The notes: generated by a model not told the origin, from the sequence alone. A stretch of DNA of 64,000 nucleotides from Nostoc sp. TCL26-01 (GCF_013393945.1 NZ_CP040297.1:6352809-6416808); one strand, 5' to 3'. Counted from the first letter of the stretch, positions 1-8,498 are shown. A program made the numbers and translations.

Positions 1-411
1 ATGGTGGCTGAAGATGAAGACGGTAAACTGGTGGGTGCTTGTTTAAATTATGATTTTCAAGAAGATTGGCAGAAAATTGCGGCATTAATTGTATTTGAGG
101 AGTTTCGCGGTAGAGGTATTGGCAAATTATTGTTTGAGGAATCATGCAAGGATGCTGTGAGTAGGAAGAAAAATATATATACAATTAGTGCTAATGAAAT
201 TGTGATCAAAATGATGAGGGATTGGGATTTTATGATGTTTGATAGTTTATGGGAGATGCCGGAAATTATTAATCAATATAAACTGAGATTTTATTTACAT
301 TCTTTTGTGTGGCTGATGAATTTTTATCGAATTCGAGAAATCATTAGAAAACTAATGGTTTATGAATACAATCCAAGCTTTGTTTTTGGGATTAGATATA
401 TTCCCAGGTAA
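1..411 (+). CDS. GNAT family N-acetyltransferase, 5' end outside the window
   Basis: This is the C-terminal part of a GNAT acyltransferase, which moves an acetyl group from acetyl-CoA to an amine; the substrate cannot be read from the sequence. The acetyl-CoA pyrophosphate loop is visible as RGRGIGKLLFEE at about residues 36-47, preceded by the beta strand AALIVFEEF. The reading frame is open at the first base, and a GNAT domain normally has 50 or more residues ahead of this point, so the ATG at base 1 is probably internal. The roughly 60 residues after the GNAT core are rich in aromatic and basic residues and not recognised. The family call is fairly firm; the function is unknown. Confidence 0.72.
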   Translation: MVAEDEDGKLVGACLNYDFQEDWQKIAALIVFEEFRGRGIGKLLFEESCKDAVSRKKNIYTISANEIVIKMMRDWDFMMFDSLWEMPEIINQYKLRFYLHSFVWLMNFYRIREIIRKLMVYEYNPSFVFGIRYIPR

Positions 412-817
412 GTGAGGTACAGAAGTAATGTTTCTCAACGCAGAGGGACGCGGAGGAAAGCGCAGCGAAAAGTTCTGTAGGCGGGTTTCCCGCCGTAGGA
501 AACTTTTCAAGACAGAGGTACGCAGAGGTTTCCTCAGCAGATTAGGAAATGCTATGTGGGAATTCGATTTGATTTTTGAATAAAATTAAGTATTTGTGGT
601 GGCATGGTAAGGCTAAAATCTTGCGAAAAAATTGTCGGTTGAGTGTAGCGGTAGCTTCACGCAACACCAAGATATACGTTGGGTTACGCAAAGCCTCCAA
701 CGCCACTTGCTACAACGCGGGGAACCCGCGCAACGCAGTGGCTCCCCAACCTACTAATACTTACTTCCACGCCATACCAAATTTTCTGAATGTTATGCTA
801 TATTAAACGTAGTCGTT
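412..817. repeat. Gene-free stretch with repetitive, palindrome-rich DNA
   Basis: There is no convincing gene here. Around 430-530 lies a block containing gtaggcgggtttcccgccg, which recurs near 61370 and, inverted, near 36530. Around 640-765 is a second GC-rich repetitive block with small inverted repeats. The 76-codon frame at 576-806 runs through these repeats and is not believed. The promoter of the thioredoxin reductase gene should lie in the last 60 bases. Confidence 0.6.
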
Positions 818-2206
818 ATGAGTTTGTATAAGTATATGTCTAACCCGACTGTAGAAAACTTAGTCATTATCGGTTCTGGGCCGGCAGGGTATACAGCAGC
901 TATTTATGCAGCAAGAGCAAACCTGAAACCTATTGTATTTGAAGGTTTCCAAGCCGGGGGTTTACCTGGGGGGCAACTCATGACAACAACAGAAGTCGAG
1001 AACTTTCCGGGGTTTCCCCAAGGTATTACGGGGCCGGAATTAATGGATAAGATGAAAGCGCAGGCGGAGCGCTGGGGGGCTGAGTTATATACTGAGGATG
1101 TGATTTCTGTAGATTTAAGTCAGCGTCCTTTTACTATCCGTTCGGAAGAAAGGGAAGTCAAAGCACACAGTATTATTATTGCCACTGGCGCGACAGCCAA
1201 GCGCTTGGGTTTACCGAGTGAACAGCAATTCTGGAGTCGGGGGATTTCGGCTTGTGCAATTTGTGATGGTGCAACGCCGATTTTTCACGGTGCAGAATTA
1301 GCGGTAATTGGTGCTGGTGACTCGGCGGCGGAAGAATCGATTTATCTGACTAAGTACGGCTCAAAAGTGAATTTGTTAGTGCGTTCTGAGAAGATGCGCG
1401 CTTCTAAAGCCATGCAAGACAGGGTTTTGAGCAATTCCAAAATCCAAGTCCATTGGAATACAGAAACCGTAGACATATACGGTGATGGTCACATGGAAGG
1501 GATAATAGTGCGTAACAACAAAACTGGAGAAGAAAGCAAACTGACAGCCAAGGGTTTATTTTACGCTATTGGTCACAAACCTAATACAGCCTTATTTCAA
1601 GGACAGCTAGAACTGGATGAAGTGGGTTATGTGGTGACTAAACCTGGTTCGCCTGAAACTAGTGTAGATGGTGTGTTTGCCGCCGGAGACGTACAAGACC
1701 ATGAATATCGCCAAGCAATTACAGCTGCGGGTAGTGGCTGTGCGGCGGCGTTGTTGTCAGAACGGTGGTTGTCGGCTAATGGTTTAATTCAAGAATTCCA
1801 TCAGCAACCGACTATTAATAATGAGCTAGAAACTCAACCTGTGGCTCAAAAGACGGAAGCAGAACAAGATGCAGAATTTAACTTGCAGGCAACCCGCCAT
1901 GAGGGAGGTTATGCTCTACGGAAATTATTCCATGAAAGCGATCGCCTGATCATTGTCAAATACACCGCCCCTGGTTGTGGCCCTTGTCATACCCTCAAAC
2001 CCATACTTAATAAAGTAGTCGATGAATTTGATAGTAGAATTCACTTTATCGAGATTGACATCGATAAAGACCGAGATATTGCCGAAAATGCTGGCGTAAC
2101 CGGGACACCCACAGTCCAGTTTTTCAAAGACAAGGAACTGTTGAAAGAAGTTAAAGGTGTCAAACAAAAGAGCGAATATCGCCAGTTGATTGAAAGTAGT
2201 CTTTAG
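818..2206 (+). CDS. trxB: NADPH-thioredoxin reductase fused to thioredoxin (NTRC type)
   Basis: This protein uses NADPH to reduce its own fused thioredoxin domain, and through it thiol targets such as 2-Cys peroxiredoxin in this family. The N-terminal FAD motif is GSGPAGYTAA (about residues 19-28). The reductase redox pair is CAIC in SACAICDGATP, and the NADPH motif is GAGDSAAEE. A linker of about 45 residues leads to a thioredoxin domain with the active site CGPC near residue 390. The 462-residue length fits the reductase-plus-thioredoxin architecture of cyanobacteria and plastids. An in-frame ATG at 836 (MSNPTVENL) fits the family start better than the one at 818, and neither has a strong ribosome site. 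The gene stands alone. Confidence 0.93.
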   Translation: MSLYKYMSNPTVENLVIIGSGPAGYTAAIYAARANLKPIVFEGFQAGGLPGGQLMTTTEVENFPGFPQGITGPELMDKMKAQAERWGAELYTEDVISVDLSQRPFTIRSEEREVKAHSIIIATGATAKRLGLPSEQQFWSRGISACAICDGATPIFHGAELAVIGAGDSAAEESIYLTKYGSKVNLLVRSEKMRASKAMQDRVLSNSKIQVHWNTETVDIYGDGHMEGIIVRNNKTGEESKLTAKGLFYAIGHKPNTALFQGQLELDEVGYVVTKPGSPETSVDGVFAAGDVQDHEYRQAITAAGSGCAAALLSERWLSANGLIQEFHQQPTINNELETQPVAQKTEAEQDAEFNLQATRHEGGYALRKLFHESDRLIIVKYTAPGCGPCHTLKPILNKVVDEFDSRIHFIEIDIDKDRDIAENAGVTGTPTVQFFKDKELLKEVKGVKQKSEYRQLIESSL

Positions 2207-2252
2207 GGAAGCGGGGAGTAAGTAATATTATCAAATTACTCACTCCCCATCT

Positions 2253-2309
2253 TCACAAATTAATCTGTGAAATAGATACTAAAACATTTGTGTCAATAAC
2301 AACTTTCAT
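2253..2309 (-). pseudogene. N-terminal stub of a PIN-domain toxin (18 codons)
   Basis: Directly after the antitoxin gene, with ATGA start-stop overlap, the minus strand encodes MKVVIDTNVLVSISQINL and then a stop. MKVVIDTNVLVS is the typical first beta strand and first acidic residue of VapC-like PIN ribonucleases, which are normally about 130-145 residues long. The rest of the domain is absent, and the following DNA up to 2206 is the end of trxB on the other strand. The toxin therefore appears to have been deleted shortly after its first catalytic Asp. This frame is too short for standard gene finding. Confidence 0.72.
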
Positions 2310-2545
2310 TCTCCGCGTCTGTAAGCTTCTATTTCGGCTGTTATTTCTTCTTCTGTAATATCCTGTACTCCTGGTAGTGACTGGGTTTTATCAAATAAAA
2401 TTTCTATTTTTTTATTTATTTCTTCTTTAAGATTGTCCTCTGGCACAATAATTATCTCTACTCGTTGTCCCGGCTGAAAAGGCAAATCTGATAATATTAA
2501 TTGTTTTGGATCTTTAATAGTGATGTATTTTTTGTAAGCGTTCAT
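2306..2545 (-). CDS. Antitoxin-like protein of a broken PIN toxin-antitoxin pair
   Basis: This is a 79-residue acidic protein. Its N-terminal strand-rich segment (KYITIKDPKQLILSDLPF) is followed by PGQRVEIIIV and a charged helical tail with many Glu and Lys residues. This layout is common for cyanobacterial antitoxins encoded just ahead of PIN toxins: an AbrB-like beta segment for DNA binding and a C-terminal helix for toxin binding. The stop overlaps the start of a truncated PIN frame, which supports the role by context. The partner is destroyed, so the antitoxin is probably an orphan or acts on another toxin. No exact family was recognised. Confidence 0.6.
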   Translation of the reverse strand: MNAYKKYITIKDPKQLILSDLPFQPGQRVEIIIVPEDNLKEEINKKIEILFDKTQSLPGVQDITEEEITAEIEAYRRGE

Positions 2546-2671
2546 AATTCCTCTGTTAATTTACTAGTATTGTCTGGCAATTAGTGGATTTACGTGTTTT
2601 ATTAGTTAATCTTCGCTCTGAGCCACATATCCTTAGAGGTTGTTTGAAAAGTCTAAATTAACACCAGATCC

Positions 2672-2788
2672 GGCGATTAGAAATCGCGGCTACACAGGCA
2701 AAACCCACCTTCGTGGGTTTGAAATCCTTAATTTTGCGTTAGTTCGCGCAGGCAGACTTGGTTTGTGTAGTAGCGAATTATATTCGCC
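2672..2788. repeat. MITE-like element with imperfect terminal inverted repeats
   Basis: The left end, ggcgattagaaatcgcggct followed by acacaggc, is matched in inverted orientation by the right end at about 2761-2788, with several mismatches over 28 bases. The interior contains smaller palindromes, for example acccaccttcgtgggt. It encodes nothing. A longer relative with the same terminal sequence lies at 36476-36647. The rest of the 2546-2910 gap shows no gene. Confidence 0.6.
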
Positions 2789-2910
2789 CAAAACTTTTAA
2801 AACATCCTCTTAGATGAAGACGCGATTTATTGCATCTCTACAAATGGTTTATTTGTTGAATTCTGTTTTTAAATTGGTATAACTTTTAATCTTTTGAAGA
2901 TACAGAAAAC

Positions 2911-3246
2911 TTATGCAATAGCATATCCCGTGTGCTGTCTAACATTTAATGGGTGAAATCCTAGAACAATTTTATCTTTGGGAATACCAGCTGCTACTAA
3001 TTCGTAGGTTACACCATCTTCTGTATCATCTCGTTGCACCCAAATTTTATCATCAATAATGTCAAGATGCACTAGGCAACCGTGAATTCTTTTAACTCCA
3101 TCCCAGCCTAATGTGAGCAACAAATAGCTATTATTTTCGCTATCAAATACTGGTTTACATTCAATGGCTGCATAGGAATAAGGGATTTCAGTGTATGGTA
3201 GTAACACTTGTTCGATAATACGTTGATAATCATCTAAGGTATCCAT
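2911..3246 (-). CDS. xisI: XisI-like protein (fdxN element excision controlling factor family)
   Basis: This 111-residue protein shows the XisI pattern: an N-terminal helix DDYQRIIEQVLLPY, the core LLLTLGWDGVKRIHGCLVHLDI, then DKIWVQRDDTEDGV and a C-terminal LVAAGIPKDKIVLGFHP. In Anabaena, XisH and XisI were named as factors needed for excision of the fdxN element by the XisF recombinase; their biochemical role is not settled. The start overlaps the end of xisH by 13 bases, so the two are cotranslated. No xisF-type recombinase lies in the window, and many such pairs exist in these genomes away from any element. Confidence 0.88.
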   Translation of the reverse strand: MDTLDDYQRIIEQVLLPYTEIPYSYAAIECKPVFDSENNSYLLLTLGWDGVKRIHGCLVHLDIIDDKIWVQRDDTEDGVTYELVAAGIPKDKIVLGFHPLNVRQHTGYAIA

Positions 3247-3650
3247 TGAACAATCCTCTCAGTTTCTGGATTAAAAACGAGTAACTTGAGATTTTCACTT
3301 TCTATTAACAGTCTACCAATTGGTTCTTCAAACAAAGTTTTAAATACGCTGTCACGCACACCTAAATATAGTGTTCTTTCTGGTTCCAAACGATAGATAA
3401 CAGCACGATATAAAATAAATCCACCAATAGCATCTTTAAGGTCTGCTATTTCCGAAGGACTGACAAAACTTTTAATTTCTACAGCTATCTTTTTAGTGCC
3501 TTGTTCTGCGGCTAAGAGTTGTTTTGCTCCTAAATCTACATACATATCTTTTTGACCCCATTTTAAATGTAAGGGGTCATCTGTAATGAGCCAGCCTGCT
3601 TGAATTAGGGCATTCTTAACAGCATCGTGATAAATATCTCTTGCTGGCAT
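3234..3650 (-). CDS. xisH: XisH-like protein (fdxN element excision controlling factor family)
   Basis: The XisH signature MPARDIYHDAVKNALIQAGW opens the protein, which decides the start at 3650 rather than the ATG 12 codons upstream. A PD-(D/E)XK nuclease-like core is visible: DMYVDLGAKQL followed by KKIAVEIKSF, where the E-x-K pair would be catalytic. This is followed by the helix DLKDAIGGFILYRAVI. The length of 138 residues is normal. It is the first gene of a two-gene unit with xisI. The nuclease-fold reading is inferred from the motif. A role in DNA rearrangement is known only by family name, and no excisable element is evident nearby. Confidence 0.88.
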   Translation of the reverse strand: MPARDIYHDAVKNALIQAGWLITDDPLHLKWGQKDMYVDLGAKQLLAAEQGTKKIAVEIKSFVSPSEIADLKDAIGGFILYRAVIYRLEPERTLYLGVRDSVFKTLFEEPIGRLLIESENLKLLVFNPETERIVQWIP

Positions 3651-3743
3651 ATGAAAAATTTTGCATTTTGAATTGTGATTCGTCAATCCCCTCTATCATA
3701 TGTAAAATGGTCAGCGTATCTTGCTTGATCCAGGCGATCGCTC

Positions 3744-4640
3744 ATGACCATTACTAAACGTCAGTGGCCTAAATTGGCACGTTTTTGGCAAAATCCTAGT
3801 CTTTCCCAACGGCTGATGCTGGTTGGGTTGGCTATTACCGTCTTTTTTATTTTTCTCGCATTCTTTGCTCCAGTCTTACAATCTTGGGGATGGCTGCAAA
3901 ACCCTAAAGATTTCCTGGCTAACGTTCCGCAAGAACCACCATCAGCTAAACATTGGTTTGGGACGAGTCGTTTGGGACATGATGTATTTTCCCGTACGGT
4001 GTTTGGCGCGCAAGCGGCGTTGCAAGTGGTGATTTTAGCCACGGCGTTGAGTATGATTGTTGGTGTGCCGTTGGGGATGGTGAGTGGCTATCTCGGCGGT
4101 AGGTTAGATAAGGCTTTGCTGTTTCTCATGGATAGTATTTACACCTTACCAGGGTTGTTACTTTCGGTGACATTGGCATTTGTGGTAGGGCGAGGGATAT
4201 TAAATGCAGCGATCGCTATTAGTATTGCATATATTCCCCAATACTATCGGGTGGTGCGTAACCATACAGTCAGCGTCAAAACAGAGGTATTCATCGAAGC
4301 GGCGCAAGCAATGGGTGCTTCGACTTGGGTGGTGTTATCTCGGTATCTATTTTTCAATGTCATTCAAAGTGTACCTGTACTGTTCACCCTCAATGCTGCT
4401 GATGCAATTTTAGTACTTGGCGGGTTAGGATTTTTGGGATTAGGATTACCAGAAGAAGTTGCCGAATGGGGACATGATTTAAAACAAGCTTTGGAAGCAT
4501 TACCCACTGGGATTTGGTGGACGACACTTTTCCCCGGTTTAGCAATGACATTCATGGTGGTAGGGTTATCACTACTTGGTGAAGGGTTAAATGAGTTTGT
4601 CAATCCTCGATTACGAGGAGAAAATGGAAACCGAAAATAG
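3744..4640 (+). CDS. ABC transporter permease, dipeptide/oligopeptide type (DppC/OppC family)
   Basis: This is an inner-membrane permease of the binding-protein-dependent peptide/nickel type. An N-terminal membrane helix (about residues 25-48) is followed by a periplasmic segment with HWFGTSRLGHDVFSR, a DppC-family hallmark. Five more hydrophobic segments follow. The cytoplasmic coupling loop, EAAQAMGASTWVVLSRYLF (about 181-199), docks on the ATPase. The length of 298 is typical. No ATPase, DppB partner or binding protein lies nearby, so it probably works with subunits encoded elsewhere, which is common in cyanobacteria. The substrate cannot be read. Confidence 0.88.
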   Translation: MTITKRQWPKLARFWQNPSLSQRLMLVGLAITVFFIFLAFFAPVLQSWGWLQNPKDFLANVPQEPPSAKHWFGTSRLGHDVFSRTVFGAQAALQVVILATALSMIVGVPLGMVSGYLGGRLDKALLFLMDSIYTLPGLLLSVTLAFVVGRGILNAAIAISIAYIPQYYRVVRNHTVSVKTEVFIEAAQAMGASTWVVLSRYLFFNVIQSVPVLFTLNAADAILVLGGLGFLGLGLPEEVAEWGHDLKQALEALPTGIWWTTLFPGLAMTFMVVGLSLLGEGLNEFVNPRLRGENGNRK

Positions 4641-4664
4641 TAGAGACGTTGCATGCAACGTCTA
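4641..4664. repeat. Palindrome of the agacgttgca family directly after a stop codon
   Basis: A 20-base perfect palindrome, agacgttgcatgcaacgtct (4644-4663), begins just after the permease stop codon. It is one of five or six copies in the window (5970, 20052, 36724, a degenerate copy at 56975, and a related one at 43590). Its position suggests a transcript-end hairpin, but it lacks a T run. Confidence 0.75.
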
Positions 4665-4695
4665 GATATTTATTTATTAATTGAGAAAAATCAGC

Positions 4696-4890
4696 ATGAA
4701 AGATCACATTTCTTTAATTGCGGCGGCGGCTGGTGGGTTTATGCTTTCTGTGGCTTTGGCTGGGATTTTGCGGGGTGCGCCAGTCATGAGTTGGGAACAA
4801 TCACGGGTTAATTCTTATCCAGCGACTAGTTTACGGATGGCATCGGTGCGTTCTGATGAAACAATGAGTTATGTAGGAATTCCTAAGTAA
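4696..4890 (+). CDS. Small hypothetical protein with one hydrophobic helix
   Basis: This 64-residue protein starts at the ATG at 4696; the frame can be extended to a TTG at 4681. Residues 6-27 form one hydrophobic, Ala/Gly-rich helix (LIAAAAGGFMLSVALAGIL), so it is either membrane-anchored or carries an uncleaved signal. The remainder is polar with several Ser and Arg residues and no recognisable motif. It lies between the permease and the sugar kinase on the same strand, with a palindrome on its upstream side. Codon use looks like its neighbours. The function is unknown. Confidence 0.5.
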   Translation: MKDHISLIAAAAGGFMLSVALAGILRGAPVMSWEQSRVNSYPATSLRMASVRSDETMSYVGIPK

Positions 4891-5028
4891 GTGAGGTATA
4901 GATTTAATAATTGTAAACGCACAGGAGCGCGAAGGATTTGTACTTAGTGCCTTCAAGCCGCTTGATAGGCGATCGCTCTTAATAAGACAATACTCAAAGA
5001 GCGCTGATCAGATTTTGGGTGTGGGATT

Positions 5029-5925
5029 GTGGGGAAAGCTGAAGTAATAGGTATTGATGTGGGGGGAACAGCGATTAAGCTGGGACGATTTAATGAAAAT
5101 GGGGTTTGTTTACAGTCTTTAACTGTGGTGACTCCTCAACCACCAACACCAGAAGCGGTTTTTATGGTAATGGTGGAGGCGATCGCCCAAATTGACCCAG
5201 ATAATCAAACTATAGCTATAGGTGTGGGTACTCCTGGCCCTGCTGATGCTACAGGACGTATTGCTCAAATTGCGATTAATTTACCAGGATGGATAAATAT
5301 ACCTCTAGCTGATTGGTTAGAAGCCAAAACTGGTAAGCCGACAGTGATTGATAATGATGCTAATTGTGCAGGTGTCGGGGAAGCTTGGTTAGGCGCTGGA
5401 CGAGGGTTACAAAATTTTATCCTGCTGACTTTAGGCACTGGGGTTGGTGGAGCGATTATTCTCAATGGTAAATTATTTGTCGGACATCAAGGTGCGGCGG
5501 GAGAGTTGGGATTAATTACTCTCAAACCTGATGGTTTCATGTGCAAAAGTGGGAATCAAGGCTCCCTGGAACAATACACTTCTATTAAAGCCATTCGTCG
5601 CCGGACTGGGAAAGAACCTGCCGAATTAGGTGCATTAGCTGAAGCTGGTGATGAGGAAGCTTTAGCATTTTGGCGAGAGTATGGCAGAGATTTAGGTATA
5701 GGTTTGGCTAGTATAATTTACATTTTAACACCAGAGGCGATCGTTATCGGTGGTGGTGTTAGTGCAAGCTGTGAATTTTTCTTACCTACACTCAAAGCCG
5801 AAATTGCCCAGCGAGTTATGCCCACATCTCGTGCAGGCTTACAAATTCTCCCAGCACAACTAGGCAACTCGGCGGGAATAACAGGTGCAGCAAAATTAGC
5901 ATGGCAATTAATTCGTAATTCGTAA
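5029..5925 (+). CDS. ROK family sugar kinase (probable glucokinase)
   Basis: This is an ATP-dependent hexose kinase of the ROK family. The phosphate-1 motif is GIDVGGTAIKLGRF (residues 8-21), the sugar-binding/catalytic region is VIDNDANCAGVGEAW with the catalytic Asp, the phosphate-2 motif is LGTGVGGAI, and the adenosine motif is IVIGGGVS. The usual ROK zinc site (Cys-x-Cys-Gly-x-x-Gly-Cys) is changed to MCKSGNQGSLE, so only one Cys remains; non-zinc ROK kinases of this kind occur in cyanobacteria. It starts with GTG at 5029, where the frame and the family N-terminus agree. The length of 298 is normal. Glucose is the likeliest substrate by family. Confidence 0.87.
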   Translation: MGKAEVIGIDVGGTAIKLGRFNENGVCLQSLTVVTPQPPTPEAVFMVMVEAIAQIDPDNQTIAIGVGTPGPADATGRIAQIAINLPGWINIPLADWLEAKTGKPTVIDNDANCAGVGEAWLGAGRGLQNFILLTLGTGVGGAIILNGKLFVGHQGAAGELGLITLKPDGFMCKSGNQGSLEQYTSIKAIRRRTGKEPAELGALAEAGDEEALAFWREYGRDLGIGLASIIYILTPEAIVIGGGVSASCEFFLPTLKAEIAQRVMPTSRAGLQILPAQLGNSAGITGAAKLAWQLIRNS

Positions 5926-5969
5926 TTCACGCCTAATGTGTATTAGACGTTGAAACCACGCATTCTCGT

Positions 5970-5998
5970 GTAGAGACGTTGCAATGCAACGTCTCTAC
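5970..5998. repeat. 29-base palindrome of the gtagagacgttgca family
   Basis: Arms of 14 bases, gtagagacgttgca and its exact complement, flank one central base. The element lies 45 bases after the sugar kinase stop. Short aattcgt repeats follow at about 6028-6070. Confidence 0.85.
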
Positions 5999-6070
5999 CA
6001 AGCGCGAAATCCTCGATATTGCGTTGATATTTGTAATTCACATCAGACGTAATTCGTAATTCGTAATTCA

Positions 6071-6112
6071 TGACTATTGACTAATGACTAATGACTAATG
6101 ACTAATGACTAA
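6071..6112. repeat. Heptamer tandem repeat (gactaat)n
   Basis: About six units of a seven-base repeat (tgactaa register, first unit tgactat) run into the next gene. The last gacta provides, on the minus strand, the TAG stop of the 6109-6531 gene. Confidence 0.85.
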
Positions 6113-6531
6113 GAAAAATAATACCCTGTGGTCTTCTGTACGTATTCCAAGACTTTTTCGTAGGAGTCGGGGTTACTCACAGGGTTAATAATGATGGGGA
6201 TAGTACCATCGGGTAGCCAAAAGGTTATTCTTCCATTGGCTTCTTGGCAAAAGGAACTGATGCAATGGAGGTTGATGACATATTCATTTCTTTCGTAAAT
6301 GATTTTTACCCAATGGGCATTTTCTACTTCTAACCCAATCACTTGTTCTAGATAGTGGAGAACTTTGTGATAGTCTTCGAGGTTACTTTGGGGATTAATT
6401 ACAATGGGAATGGCGCTGTCGGGTAACCAGAAGGTGACTCTGCCGTTCTTTTCGTAACAAAAAGCATTTACACGGTCAAAATTAATTACATACTCTTTCC
6501 TCTCATAAAAAATTTTCACCCAGTACGCCAC
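6109..6531 (-). CDS. Hypothetical protein made of two tandem copies of a 70-residue module
   Basis: The 140-residue protein is an internal duplication. Residues 1-67 and 71-138 align over their full length: WVKIFYERKEYVIN against WVKIIYERNEYVIN, FCYEKNGRVTFWLPD against FCQEANGRITFWLPD, and IPIVINPQSN against IPIIINPVSN. Each copy looks like a small beta-rich module (three strands, then a helix DYHKVLHYLEQ or SYEKVLEYVQK). No signal peptide or membrane segment is present, so it should be cytosolic. No named family or function was recognised. The stop codon lies in a heptamer repeat array, so the extreme C-terminus (YYFS) may be recently altered. Confidence 0.75.
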   Translation of the reverse strand: MAYWVKIFYERKEYVINFDRVNAFCYEKNGRVTFWLPDSAIPIVINPQSNLEDYHKVLHYLEQVIGLEVENAHWVKIIYERNEYVINLHCISSFCQEANGRITFWLPDGTIPIIINPVSNPDSYEKVLEYVQKTTGYYFS

Positions 6532-6659
6532 AACATCCTCTCAACTCCGAAATTCATGAACGATGCTAACCCTGTATGTGATGAAATCTGCTGACGGCTT
6601 AAGTTAATGTTGCTGTTTGTTCATTCAAAATTAACATTGAATTTTTAATTTTGAATGAT

Positions 6660-8297
6660 TTAAGACACTTCGACTGGTGTTTGTAAACTAGCAGTGGGAT
6701 GAGTACGGTTGATGGCAGCCTGCATAAACCCTTTAAATAAAGGGTGGGGAGTGCCAGGACGAGATTGAAACTCTGGGTGAAATTGGCAAGATATAAAGAA
6801 TGGGTGTTGTGGATATTCGACAATTTCCACTAAGCGCCCATCAGGAGATGTACCACTAATGACGTAGCCAGAATCTAACAACAGTTGACGGTAGGTGTTG
6901 TTAAATTCATAACGATGGCGATGGCGTTCTTGAATTACTTCTGTTTGATAAAGTTGGAACGCTAGAGTATTGGGGAGAATTTGGCAAGGATACACACCTA
7001 AACGCATGGTTCCGCCCAAATCTACGACATCTTGCTGTTCAGGTAACAAGTTAATAACTGGGTAGTTGGTGGCTGGGTCAAATTCAGCACTGTTTGCGCC
7101 GATTAATCCACCGACATTTCTGGCCCATTCAATTACAGAACACTGCATTCCCAAGCATAAACCTAAGAAGGGAATTTGGCGATCGCGGGCATATTTAATG
7201 GCAGAAATTTTGCCATCGACTCCACGAGTGCCAAAACCACCAGGTACGAGTATGCCGTCTACACCCGCTAAATAGGTTTCTGGCGGTTGGTTTTCTAAAT
7301 CTTCGGAGTTTACCCACCGCAGGCGTAAATCTCCGTGTGTAGCAATTGCGGCATGGCGTAATGCCTCTACGACTGACAAATAGGCATCACTTAGCCTGAC
7401 ATATTTACCAACAATGGCAATTTCTACAGTATGCTGGGGACTATATAGACCTTCCACCATCGATTGCCATTTAGCTAGATTTGGTTGGCGTTGTTCCATT
7501 TGCAACAAATCTAGGGCTTGTTCTGCTAGTCCTTCCCGTTCCAGTATTAAGGGTACTTCGTAGATACTTCTAGCATCCTGGGCAGTAATCACACATTCCA
7601 CCGGCACATCGCAAAATTCTGACAATTTTTGCTTTAGTCCTACAGGGATCGGGCGATCGCTCCGACAGACTAAAATATCTGGTTGAATGCCGATTGATCT
7701 CAGTTCCTTGACTGAATGTTGTGTCGGTTTAGTTTTCATCTCCCCAGCCGAAGCAATATAAGGTAACAAGGTAACGTGCATATACAGCACATTTTGCCGT
7801 CCTACCTCTTTGCGTAACTGGCGAATGGCTTCTAAAAACGGTAGTGATTCAATATCGCCTACTGTCCCCCCAATTTCTGTAATCACCACAGAGGGGTTTG
7901 TCGCCCTCGCTACTGACAAAATCCGGTCTTTAATTTCGTTGGTGATGTGGGGGATCACCTGGACTGTACCACCATTGTAGTCGCCACGACGTTCTCTCAT
8001 AATGACCGACTGATAAATCAAACCAGTGGTAACACTATTGAGTCGTGACATCAAAGTATCGGTAAAGCGTTCGTAATGTCCCAAGTCCAAATCTGTTTCT
8101 GCACCATCTTGAGTAACAAAGACTTCACCGTGCTGAAAAGGACTCATTGTACCTGGATCAACATTAATATAAGGGTCGAGTTTTAAAATCGACACCGAAT
8201 AATTCCGTGATTTGAGTAAACGGCCTAGACTTGCTGCTACAATGCCTTTGCCAATACTGGAAACTACACCTCCAGTTACAAAGATAAACTTAGTCAT
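6660..8297 (-). CDS. pyrG: CTP synthase
   Basis: This enzyme converts UTP to CTP using ATP and glutamine, the last step of pyrimidine nucleotide synthesis. The N-terminal synthetase domain opens with MTKFIFVTGGVVSSIGKGI, which fixes the start at 8297 rather than seven codons upstream. The segments SILKLDPYINVDPGTMSPF and EVFVTQDGAETDLDLGHYERF are invariant in the family. The glutaminase domain (about residues 290-540) has the nucleophile Cys in LGLCLGMQ, the oxyanion region VPGGFGTRGVDGK, and the His-Glu pair in CQFHPEFQSRP. The length of 545 is standard. It is a single gene with a 200-base upstream gap shared with the divergent amidase. Confidence 0.97.
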   Translation of the reverse strand: MTKFIFVTGGVVSSIGKGIVAASLGRLLKSRNYSVSILKLDPYINVDPGTMSPFQHGEVFVTQDGAETDLDLGHYERFTDTLMSRLNSVTTGLIYQSVIMRERRGDYNGGTVQVIPHITNEIKDRILSVARATNPSVVITEIGGTVGDIESLPFLEAIRQLRKEVGRQNVLYMHVTLLPYIASAGEMKTKPTQHSVKELRSIGIQPDILVCRSDRPIPVGLKQKLSEFCDVPVECVITAQDARSIYEVPLILEREGLAEQALDLLQMEQRQPNLAKWQSMVEGLYSPQHTVEIAIVGKYVRLSDAYLSVVEALRHAAIATHGDLRLRWVNSEDLENQPPETYLAGVDGILVPGGFGTRGVDGKISAIKYARDRQIPFLGLCLGMQCSVIEWARNVGGLIGANSAEFDPATNYPVINLLPEQQDVVDLGGTMRLGVYPCQILPNTLAFQLYQTEVIQERHRHRYEFNNTYRQLLLDSGYVISGTSPDGRLVEIVEYPQHPFFISCQFHPEFQSRPGTPHPLFKGFMQAAINRTHPTASLQTPVEVS

Positions 8298-8498
8298 AGT
8301 AGTTTGAATTTCTATCAACTGCTAAAAATACCTTCCAAAAGACATCCCGTAATTGTGCCACAGTCGTACCAATTGAAAATTCAAAATTCAGAAATCTAGA
8401 TTTTACAAGGAGTTTCAGAATTTGGAACTGTTGTATCGAGAATTTTCGTTGATTGGTATCACATAGTTAATTTTTCGTGAATTTTTTTGTGATCTGCT

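Noticed and set aside
576..806. 76-codon plus-strand frame before trxB
   Set aside because: It runs through GC-rich repeats and palindromes and its translation is low-complexity with no family resemblance.
2911..3650. Site-specific excision element around xisHI
   Set aside because: No recombinase and no pair of direct repeats was found nearby; xisHI pairs are common away from elements.
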